Shown here one piece after another: positions 40,270 to 47,314 of a stretch of DNA of 64,000 nucleotides (its first letter is position 1; every line of letters starts with the position of its first letter). The stretch is from positions 34,357 to 98,356 of the forward strand of contig CAJCHO010000011.1 of the NCBI GenBank assembly GCA_903970145.1, in the 5' to 3' direction. The DNA comes from Mycobacteriaceae bacterium (lineage in GTDB: Bacteria; Pseudomonadota; Gammaproteobacteria; Burkholderiales; Burkholderiaceae_D). A program made the position numbers and the translations under genes. The notes below the pieces were generated by a model. The model searched no databases and was not told the origin of the DNA. It worked only from the letters and a program-made list of their open reading frames with translations.

Positions 40270-40533
40270 TCAGGCCGCTGCCTTGGCCTGCTTGCCTGCG
40301 AATTCCTTGACCAGACGTGCTACCGCCGGCGAGAGTTGCGCGCCGTGATCCTGCCAATGCTTGATGCGATCGAGTTCGATGCGCAGGCTCTCTTCGCCAC
40401 CTGCCGCAACCGGGTTGTAAAAGCCCACGCGCTCGATGAAACGACCGTCGCGGCGATTGCGCGAGTCGGTTGCGACGAGGCTGTAGAATGGACGCTTCTT
40501 CGCGCCACCGCGGGAAAGTCTCAGAATTACCAT
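40270..40533 (-). CDS. rpsP: 30S ribosomal protein bS16
   Basis: The 87 residues open [20 protein letters not shown] and contain [17 protein letters not shown], both diagnostic of S16. First gene of rpsP-rimM-trmD-rplS. The upstream 224 bp (40534-40757) separates it from a divergent plus-strand gene and should hold the operon promoter. Confidence 0.98.
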   Translation of the reverse strand: MVILRLSRGGAKKRPFYSLVATDSRNRRDGRFIERVGFYNPVAAGGEESLRIELDRIKHWQDHGAQLSPAVARLVKEFAGKQAKAAA

Positions 40534-40757
40534 TGGTTTGTCCTTCTTGGTTCGAATGCTCAGGCTATCGCAATGCGACTAGCGAAAAGCCTTCAAGTAT
40601 AACCGGATGGCGCCATCTTGGCAATCAAATCGCAGCCCGGCAGCCGCCGATTAGGCTTATAAATCAAGCGCCTAGGCGCGCCTGGCGCTCTTGGGTCGCT
40701 GGGCGCGGCGCGGCGGGTCTCCTCAAAGGCGCTGCAGCGCGCCCGGAAAGTCGATTA

Positions 40758-41198
40758 ATGCGTTTTAAAAACAAGGCCTTAGCAGCCGCACTGGCGACCG
40801 CTGGCGGCACTCTCGGGGCGCATCGCTTTTACCTGTATGGTCGACGCGATGCGCGTGCCTGGGTCTATGCGCTGTGGACCCTCGTTGTGGGCACCGTCGC
40901 TCTGACGGTCCTGTTTCGCCAGCATCCGGACCTGTTTGATGAGCCCCGTCAGCTGCTTCATCCCTTGCTGTTTCTCGCCCTCCTGCCAGCGCTTCTGGCC
41001 TTTGGTGAATCGCTGTATCTGGCGTTAACGCCGGATGCGCGCTGGGATGAAAGGCACAATCCCGGCCTTGCCGCCAGGAGTCATTCGGGTGGCTGGGCGG
41101 CTTTGGTGGCCGTGTTCACTCTGGCCATTGCCCTGACGGTTGTTCTGAGCATGCTGGCGATTTCGGTGACCATCTACTTCACCTCCGCGCTCGGTTAG
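40758..41198 (+). CDS. TM2-domain-like membrane protein
   Basis: A 146-residue membrane protein. The N-terminal stretch KALAAALATAGGTLGAHRFY resembles the TM2 domain (G-x-GAHRFYxG). Hydrophobic helices lie at about 33-50, 71-88 and 114-140. The ATG at 40758 was chosen; the frame is open to 40470 but overlaps rpsP in antisense and looks non-coding there. The function of TM2 proteins in bacteria is not established. The gene is divergent from the rpsP operon and converges on the radical SAM gene 16 bp away. Confidence 0.7.
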   Translation: MRFKNKALAAALATAGGTLGAHRFYLYGRRDARAWVYALWTLVVGTVALTVLFRQHPDLFDEPRQLLHPLLFLALLPALLAFGESLYLALTPDARWDERHNPGLAARSHSGGWAALVAVFTLAIALTVVLSMLAISVTIYFTSALG

Positions 41199-41214
41199 CG
41201 CGCCCAAGCTGGCG

Positions 41215-42333
41215 TTATGCGTTGAACAGGTCCAGCTGGGGTTGCGACGTCTCCAGGACGATCGGCGCGGTAAACAGATCAAGCGCCAGAGGATCTCGCT
41301 GGCCGTTTAGTGCCAGACGGCGGGTGCGTTTGGCAAAACGCTGGCGATAGAGCTCGGCCCAAAGACCCGCGCCGCGCATGCGTACGCCAAATCGGCTGTC
41401 GTTATTGCGACCTCCGCGCATGTCGCGGATCCGATTCATCACCCGCTCGGCACGGTCCGGATAGTGGACCGCGAGCCACTGCTGGAATAGCTCATCGATC
41501 TCCAGAGGCAAGCGCAAGACGATGTAGTGCGCGCCCGTCGCGCCGGCGGCAGCCCCCGACTCGAGCACCGATTCCAGATCTCCATCATTGATGAATGGAA
41601 TGATCGGTGAGACGCATACCGAGACCGGAATCCCGGCATCGGCCAGTACGCTGATGCTGCGCATGCGGCGTGTCGGACTGACCGCGCGCGGTTCGAGCTT
41701 GCGCGCGAGCTCGTGATCAAGCGTCGTGATCGTGATCGCGACGCGCACCAGATTCTTGCGCGCCATCTCGGCAAGCAGATCAATATCGCGCTCGATGAGC
41801 GAGGACTTGGTGATCAGGGTACAGGGGTGTTGCGCCTGGCTCAGCACTTCGAGCACGGCGCGCGTGATACGCAGCTCGCGCTCGATCGGCTGATAGGCGT
41901 CGGTATTGACCCCGATCGCGATCGGCTTTACCTGGTAACCCGGACGCGCCAACTCGCGCTTGAGGAGCTCCGCGGCGTTGACCTTGGCAAACAGACGCGA
42001 CTCGAAGTCCAGACCCGGTGACAAACCCAGAAAACTGTGCGACGGACGAGCGTAGCAATAGATGCAGCCATGCTCGCAACCCCGGTAGGGATTGAGCGAG
42101 ACATCAAAAGGGATGTCAGGCGAGTTGTTGCGAGTCAGGATGGATTTGGCGATTTCATGCTGAACTCTCGTGCGCAGTGCGCCTGGCGCCTCTTCGTCGC
42201 CTACCCATCCGTCATCAAACAGTTCTCGTCCATGCTCCTCGAAGCGGCCCTGCATATGAGACACGGCGCCGCGGCCCTTCTGAACAAGGATGGGGATCGC
42301 GGCGCGCGAGTGGCCGCTTTCGAGGGGTTTCAT
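41215..42333 (-). CDS. SplB-like radical SAM protein (PA0069/Rv2578c family)
   Basis: Radical SAM enzyme related to spore photoproduct lyase, 372 residues. The 4Fe-4S motif CEHGCIYCYA (C-x3-C-x2-C) lies near residue 86, inside SLNPYRGCEHGCIYCYARPS. SAM-binding and barrel features follow: GVNTDAYQPIERELRITRAV, LITKSSLIERDIDLL and VCVSPIIPFINDGD. The family occurs widely in non-spore-formers and no substrate is established. Its start overlaps the stop of the LexA-like gene by 4 bp (ATGA), so it is the second gene of a LexA-controlled operon, which suggests a DNA-damage role. Confidence 0.88.
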   Translation of the reverse strand: MKPLESGHSRAAIPILVQKGRGAVSHMQGRFEEHGRELFDDGWVGDEEAPGALRTRVQHEIAKSILTRNNSPDIPFDVSLNPYRGCEHGCIYCYARPSHSFLGLSPGLDFESRLFAKVNAAELLKRELARPGYQVKPIAIGVNTDAYQPIERELRITRAVLEVLSQAQHPCTLITKSSLIERDIDLLAEMARKNLVRVAITITTLDHELARKLEPRAVSPTRRMRSISVLADAGIPVSVCVSPIIPFINDGDLESVLESGAAAGATGAHYIVLRLPLEIDELFQQWLAVHYPDRAERVMNRIRDMRGGRNNDSRFGVRMRGAGLWAELYRQRFAKRTRRLALNGQRDPLALDLFTAPIVLETSQPQLDLFNA

Positions 42334-42965
42334 GACTTCATGTTTCCCGACGGGATTTCGTAGGCATGCGTCGCGCGCGCGCTGGTTCGGCGAAACATGC
42401 CGACCATAACGCCGTGGACCTCCAGCCCGTGTTCGGGCCGGATGTCCTCGTAAGCCGGATTGGCCGCTTCAAGGTAATACCCGGACTTGTCGCGCGCGAG
42501 ATACTTGAGTGTGTACTCACCATCAACGCGCGCCAGAACAATCTCGCCCGGGTGGGCGAAATTACGCCGCTCGATGACCACATAGTCGCCTTCGGCAATG
42601 TGTGCCTGCACCATCGAGTCGCCGCGCACCTGGAAGAGCTCGGTCTCAGATGGCCTGCCGATCAGAAAGCGGTCGATCGACAGACTTTCGGCAGGCGTGT
42701 CATTGGCCGCCTGGGGCGTTCCGGCGCGAACCGTGTCGACCACGCGCCGCTCAAAAAACAGCGGCCCCGGGCGAAGTCGCCGGCCCGGTGACTCCTCAAG
42801 ATAACCTTCCTCTTTCATCCGTTTTACCAGGCGGTGGGTCCACGACCGACCCGAAATATTCCATAACTCGCATAGTTGCGTGATCGACGGGACGACCTGG
42901 TGGACGACGAAGTAGTCCTGCAGGCTGGCGATGTATTCGGCAAGGCTGACGCGGGGTCGGACCAT
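42330..42965 (-). CDS. lexA: LexA-like SOS repressor (S24 autopeptidase)
   Basis: Transcriptional repressor with self-cleavage. The ATG at 42965 gives 211 residues; a GTG at 42995 lies inside the operator and is less likely. The winged-helix DNA-binding domain spans about 1-65. The Ala-Gly cleavage bond is in VDTVRAGTPQ (near 81), the catalytic serine in QVRGDSMVQAHIAEGD (near 114) and the lysine in GEYTLKYLARD (near 151). All catalytic elements are intact. A 20-bp GAAC-N4-GTTC palindrome lies 13 bp upstream, indicating autoregulation. It may be the main LexA or a second paralogue; the window cannot tell. Confidence 0.85.
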   Translation of the reverse strand: MVRPRVSLAEYIASLQDYFVVHQVVPSITQLCELWNISGRSWTHRLVKRMKEEGYLEESPGRRLRPGPLFFERRVVDTVRAGTPQAANDTPAESLSIDRFLIGRPSETELFQVRGDSMVQAHIAEGDYVVIERRNFAHPGEIVLARVDGEYTLKYLARDKSGYYLEAANPAYEDIRPEHGLEVHGVMVGMFRRTSARATHAYEIPSGNMKS

Positions 42966-42977
42966 GGCAGGCTTCTC

Positions 42978-42997
42978 ACGTGAACAATTGTTCACGT
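42978..42997. promoter_or_regulatory. LexA-type operator palindrome
   Basis: A perfect 20-bp palindrome, ACGTGAACAATTGTTCACGT. Its core is GAAC-AATT-GTTC, the half-site arrangement of the Bacillus/actinobacterial-type SOS box. It covers the predicted transcription start of the LexA-like/SplB-like operon, 13 bp before the start codon. Binding by the adjacent repressor is inferred from position and symmetry. Confidence 0.8.
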
Positions 42998-42998
42998 A

Positions 42999-43027
42999 AC
43001 ACTAAACCCTTCTCCGTATTCCGTCAA
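42999..43027 (-). promoter_or_regulatory. Promoter of the LexA-like/SplB-like operon
   Basis: On the minus strand, TTGACG (plus 43022-43027) and TAGTGT (plus 42999-43004) are separated by 17 bp. The -35 matches consensus at five of six positions and the -10 is weak. The start point would fall inside the 20-bp palindrome, so bound repressor would block transcription. Confidence 0.6.
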
Positions 43028-43061
43028 CAGTCGTCAGACGTCCTGTTTGCGGACTGAGTGG

Positions 43062-43880
43062 CTAATTGGCGCCAGGCTTTTCGGTGAACGCGCGACGCAG
43101 GTACTGCATGTGGCCAACCGGGAAAAGCCGGGCCAGCAAGGCAATCAGCCTGGCATCCGCACCGATGAGTAAGCGCGGGCGGCGTGCCACAACCGCAGCA
43201 ACAATTTGCCTGGCCGCTTCGTCCGGACTGGTTCGCGCGACCCGCCTAAAGCGCTCGCGCGCGGCGCGGACGTAGGCAGCGTCGACGGCAGCTGCCGTGC
43301 GCGCGCTATCGGCAATCGCGGTGCGCACGCCGCCAGGATGCACGCAGGTCAGACTAATGGGACCGCCGGCAAGCTCCGCGCGCAGCGCCTCGCTGAATCC
43401 GCGCACGCCGAACTTGCTAGTCGCGTAGGCACTCTGCCCCGGCGGCGCGATGAGCCCGAATACGCTCGAAATATTGGTGATATGTGCGAAAGCTTCGCGA
43501 CGCAAGAGCGGCAGAAAGGCCTTGGTCATGCGCACCGTGCCGAAAAGGTTGATACCGATCAGCCATTCGAAGTCCTCGAGGCTCACCTGCTCGAAGCTGC
43601 CCATGAGCGCCACGCCCGCATTGTTGATGAGCAAATTGACGCGTCCATGCTGCGCCAGCACGGCGGCCGGCAGGGCCGCCACTGCCGCGGCGTTAGAGAC
43701 ATCGAGGACGTGCTCGGAGACGCGCACGGCGCTACTGCGCACGTGTGCGGCGGTGTCTGCGAGACCTGGGGCCTTGAAATCGCACAAGGCGAGGTGGCAG
43801 CCGGCCTGCGCCAGCTCGTGCGCCAGCGCGGCGCCGATTCCAGAGGCAGCGCCGCTTACCACGGCCACCGAGTCGGCCAA
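43062..43880 (-). CDS. Short-chain dehydrogenase/reductase
   Basis: Classical SDR oxidoreductase, 272 residues. The NAD(P)-binding glycine motif is in VVSGAASGIGAALAHELA (near 8), the NNAG motif in VNLLINNAGVALMG (near 82), and the catalytic Ser with YxxxK in HITNISSVFGLIAPPGQSAYATSKFG. The start is read as TTG at 43878-43880; no ATG is available upstream in frame. The substrate is unknown. It lies alone between the LexA-like gene and the divergent S53 protease. Confidence 0.87.
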   Translation of the reverse strand: MADSVAVVSGAASGIGAALAHELAQAGCHLALCDFKAPGLADTAAHVRSSAVRVSEHVLDVSNAAAVAALPAAVLAQHGRVNLLINNAGVALMGSFEQVSLEDFEWLIGINLFGTVRMTKAFLPLLRREAFAHITNISSVFGLIAPPGQSAYATSKFGVRGFSEALRAELAGGPISLTCVHPGGVRTAIADSARTAAAVDAAYVRAARERFRRVARTSPDEAARQIVAAVVARRPRLLIGADARLIALLARLFPVGHMQYLRRAFTEKPGAN

Positions 43881-44132
43881 GAGGAACTGTTTCAGGTCCG
43901 TCTCCCAGGTTGTGCTTTGAACTGACTAAAGAGCGGCCCACTGAGGGTGCCGGGAAGGCTTTGCGCGGCGCAACAAAGATGCTCGAGGCCCGAATATGGA
44001 TCGACCGAAAGAATCATATACATGGCGGTCATTCGGATTTTATACTCGGCCACCTTAGGTCAACCACCTAGGAAATCCTGGGCCGGTACCCGACCGGTTC
44101 TGCCTTATCGCTGCACTCAAAACGGAGTAAGC

Positions 44133-46046
44133 ATGCACCCTGTCGTCAAATCCCTTCTCGTACTCGGCGCCGTTGCCGGCGCGAACTCTGCGCTCGCCGC
44201 ACCTGCAGTAGATGTCGGTCGCCTTGAAGACGTATCTCCCGGTAAAAAGATCAGCGTCACGCTGGCCTTGCCCCTGCGCAATCCCGAACTGATCGAGTCG
44301 GCCATACACGACATGTATACCCAGGGAGGCGACCAGTATCACAAGTTTCTGACCGCCGCCGAATTTGCGCAGCGTTTTGGTCCGACTCCCGAGACCCTGC
44401 AACGGGTCGTCGCCGAACTGCAGCACGAGGGCCTGAGCGTCACACGAACCGGCGCGACGCTGCTCAAAGCGAGCGGCGACTCGGCGACCGTGCAAAAGGC
44501 CTTTGGCGCTGAACTGCACGTCTTCGAAGTCGCGGCCTCCGGCGGCAAGGCTGGTTATCGCTATTTCGCACCGGCCGTTAAGAAGTCCCCGACACTCAAT
44601 CTCGCCGAATACGTCGGCATTGTCGGTCTCGATAACAAGCCGCGTTTTCACACCCATACCCGCCGCGCCGCCGCCCAGTCCCAGGTTCAGGGCAAGGTTA
44701 CAGTCAAGCCGGCAGTCCAGACGACGGACGTGCCGGGCGAGTGGACCGTGCAGGATTTTGAGCAGTACTACAACGCGACGCCCCTGTATTCCGAGGGCGT
44801 GAACGGTAAAGGCCGCACGATTGGCATTGTCACGCTCGCATCCTTCACCCCGTCCGATGCTTTCTACTACTGGCAGGGACTGGGCCTGAACGTAAATCCC
44901 GGTCGCCTTACCGAGGTGCTGATCGATCTTGGCCCTGGCGCTCCAAGCGACCAGGGAGGTTCGCTCGAAACGACGATCGACGTTGAGCAGTCCGGTGGTA
45001 TCGCACCCGCTGCAAACATGATCGTCTACGAAGCGCCCAATACCACCCAGGGTTTTATCGACGCCTTCGGCGCTGCGATCGAGAGCAACACCGCGGACGC
45101 GATCTCGACCTCGTGGGGTAACTGGGAGGCTTTTGATGAGGGGACCGACGCGAATTTCCCGGGCCTGGCCGTAACGGGCACCGTCGTTCAGATCTATGAC
45201 GGCCTGTTCTTCCAGGCGGCGCTGCAGGGCCAGAGTATGTCAGCGGCGGCTGGAGACAACGGCGCCTACGACGAATCGGACTTTTTCCCGGTGCCGCTGT
45301 ACTCCAAGGTATTGAGCGTTGACAGCCCGGCCAGCCAGCGCTGGATCACTGCCGCTGGTGCGACTACGATTGCCGCGCAATTCATCTTCACGCTCGATGC
45401 TGGCGGAACCGTCCAAGTCGACGTCCCCAAGGAACGTGTCTGGGGCTGGGATTGGCTGGAACCGGTCTGCGTGGCTGTGGGCTATCCTGATCCTGTTGCC
45501 TGCGGCATCTTCTCGGCCGGAGGTGGCGGTGGCGTGAGTTCCTACAATCCGCTGCCCTTCTACCAGGTCGGAATCGCTAACATCGACAAGACCCCGACCT
45601 ATCAGTCGCTGATCCAGTACCAGCCGCCTCCGACGACGGATCTGCTCGATCTGCCCGGCAATTATCGCGGTCGCAATGTACCCGATATTGCCGCCAACGG
45701 CGACCCCTACACCGGTTACATCGTGGTCTACACCTCGAGCGTGAACGGCTTTGGGGTGCAGTCTGGTTGGGGCGGTACAAGCTTCGTTGCTCCGCAGCTG
45801 GCGGGCGTCACGGCACTTTTGGACCAGAAGGTTCATGGACGGGTCGGTCTTCTGACCATCCCGCTCTACGAACTGGTGCGTACCGGCTTTGGTTACCAGA
45901 ACACCCTGCTTGGTGGTGCGGCCCTGCGCGACATCGCTACCGGCGACAACTGGTACTGGCACGGGCTTCCGGGCTATGACCGCGGCACCGGCGTTGGCGT
46001 ACCCAACATCGCCAACCTCGCCAAAATCCTCGCCGAAATCCAGTAA
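44133..46046 (+). CDS. Secreted sedolisin (S53) serine-carboxyl peptidase
   Basis: Exported acid protease of the sedolisin/kumamolisin family. The ATG at 44133, behind ACGGAG, gives 637 residues with signal peptide MHPVVKSLLVLGAVAGANSA cleaved after ALA. A pro-kumamolisin activation domain runs to about 200. The catalytic Glu279 and Asp283 lie in GGSLETTIDVEQ, the oxyanion Asp375 in SAAAGDNGAYD, and the nucleophile Ser550 in GWGGTSFVAPQLAG. The C-terminal calcium-site pattern DIATGDN..PGYDRGTGVG is present. All key residues are intact. A strong terminator follows, so the gene is monocistronic. Confidence 0.93.
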   Translation: MHPVVKSLLVLGAVAGANSALAAPAVDVGRLEDVSPGKKISVTLALPLRNPELIESAIHDMYTQGGDQYHKFLTAAEFAQRFGPTPETLQRVVAELQHEGLSVTRTGATLLKASGDSATVQKAFGAELHVFEVAASGGKAGYRYFAPAVKKSPTLNLAEYVGIVGLDNKPRFHTHTRRAAAQSQVQGKVTVKPAVQTTDVPGEWTVQDFEQYYNATPLYSEGVNGKGRTIGIVTLASFTPSDAFYYWQGLGLNVNPGRLTEVLIDLGPGAPSDQGGSLETTIDVEQSGGIAPAANMIVYEAPNTTQGFIDAFGAAIESNTADAISTSWGNWEAFDEGTDANFPGLAVTGTVVQIYDGLFFQAALQGQSMSAAAGDNGAYDESDFFPVPLYSKVLSVDSPASQRWITAAGATTIAAQFIFTLDAGGTVQVDVPKERVWGWDWLEPVCVAVGYPDPVACGIFSAGGGGGVSSYNPLPFYQVGIANIDKTPTYQSLIQYQPPPTTDLLDLPGNYRGRNVPDIAANGDPYTGYIVVYTSSVNGFGVQSGWGGTSFVAPQLAGVTALLDQKVHGRVGLLTIPLYELVRTGFGYQNTLLGGAALRDIATGDNWYWHGLPGYDRGTGVGVPNIANLAKILAEIQ

Positions 46047-46064
46047 ACAGCAGCAGGCATGATG

Positions 46065-46100
46065 CGCCGCGCAGCCGAAAGGCTGGCGGCGTTTTTTTTT
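46065..46100 (+). terminator. Rho-independent terminator of the S53 protease gene
   Basis: CGCCGCGCAGCC, a GAAA loop and GGCTGGCGGCG form a GC-rich stem with a small bulge, followed by ten T residues. It lies 19 bp after the protease stop codon. Confidence 0.92.
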
Positions 46101-46224
46101 ACAGTTCCCCGAAAATGGCGCGCTGCGCTTGAGTAGAAACCAGAGGTAGTTTCGCGCAGCGCAGCTTGCGCGAGCGATCGACTGCGAGTTATATCTTGCG
46201 ATTGGCAATTTCCCAACGCATCAG

Positions 46225-47265
46225 ATGACCGCACTAGCCCCCCAAGCACGCCAGGACGATCCGCGTTACCACAACGCGTCGGTTAATCCGCTCACCCTGC
46301 GCTATCTCGCGATCATTGCGCGCGAGCGTGGTCACGACGTAAGCCGGCTGTGCCGCGGCCTCGGATTCTCGCCCGAGGATCTGGATCGACCGGAGTTCCG
46401 CATCTCCTACCGCCAGGGTAGCCAGATGATCCGGCGCGCCCAGCAGCTCATTGACGACCCCGATCTGGCGCTGGCAGTCGGTGTGCGCCAGACCCTCGTC
46501 TCCTGGGGTCTGGTCGGATTCGGAATGACGACCTGCGCGACACTTGGCGAGGCTACCGAACTGGGTCTGCATTTCCAGAAAGGAGTTGGCTCGCTGATCG
46601 ACATCGGCATGGAGATTGTCGACGCGCAGGTGGTGGTCACTGCCGATCCGATGTTCTTTGATTCCGACATCCAGATCTTTCTCGTCGAAGAAGCGCTGGC
46701 GAGCATGGTCAGTATTGTGCGCCAACTGATAGGCGAGCACTTCTCGCCGGACGCAATCGAGGTGGTTTACCAGCGGCCGAGCTACGCAGCCCTTTATGAG
46801 CCGCTCTTTCGCTGTCCGATACGTTACGGGTGCAAGCGCAACCGGCTGATCTCAGATGTCAGCTGGATGATGCAAGCGCTGCCGACCCACGATGCACTAG
46901 TCGCGCGCATGATCCTGCCCTTGATCGAGCAGAACTTTGCACGTGAGCGCGATCAGGCCGACCTCGGTTCGACAATCGAGCGCACCATCCGCGATAACCT
47001 GCAGGATCTGCCAAACCTGTGCACCATCGCGACGAGCCTGAATCTTTCGGAGCGCACCCTAAGGCGCAAGCTGACCGACGCCGGGCTGACTTACCAGGGC
47101 ATGCTTGATGGGGTACGCAAATCGCGCTCACTGGAGTTGCTCACGCACTCAAGACTGTCAATCTCCCAAGTTGCAGCCGAGGTCGGATTTACTGACGTGC
47201 GTAATTTCCGGCGTGCTTTCAAGCGCTGGACCGGCTCGGCCCCCACAGATATCCGCTCGAGCTAA
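46225..47265 (+). CDS. AraC-family transcriptional regulator (OruR/arabinose-binding type)
   Basis: A 346-residue regulator. The N-terminal two-thirds match the AraC_N/arabinose-binding-like sensor of the OruR/PA-type group (LRYLAIIARERGHDVSRLCR near 25, FGMTTCATLGEATELGLHF near 100). The C-terminal HTH_18 domain has two helix-turn-helices, LCTIATSLNLSERTLRRKL (near 264) and ISQVAAEVGFTDVRNFRRAF (near 314). It lies between the S53 protease and the convergent TonB-dependent receptor, so either could be its target; the effector is unknown. Confidence 0.9.
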   Translation: MTALAPQARQDDPRYHNASVNPLTLRYLAIIARERGHDVSRLCRGLGFSPEDLDRPEFRISYRQGSQMIRRAQQLIDDPDLALAVGVRQTLVSWGLVGFGMTTCATLGEATELGLHFQKGVGSLIDIGMEIVDAQVVVTADPMFFDSDIQIFLVEEALASMVSIVRQLIGEHFSPDAIEVVYQRPSYAALYEPLFRCPIRYGCKRNRLISDVSWMMQALPTHDALVARMILPLIEQNFARERDQADLGSTIERTIRDNLQDLPNLCTIATSLNLSERTLRRKLTDAGLTYQGMLDGVRKSRSLELLTHSRLSISQVAAEVGFTDVRNFRRAFKRWTGSAPTDIRSS

Positions 47266-47291
47266 AAAAAACCGCCGGGCGAGCCGGCGGT
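47264..47291 (-). terminator. Terminator of the TonB-dependent receptor gene
   Basis: On the minus strand ACCGCCGG and CCGGCGGT form an 8-bp stem with a 5-nt loop, followed by seven T residues, 24 bp after the receptor stop. The T-run overlaps the end of the convergent AraC gene, so the structure probably terminates the receptor transcript mainly. Confidence 0.88.
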
Positions 47292-47314
47292 GCGATTGGC
47301 AAGGGCCGATGGGA

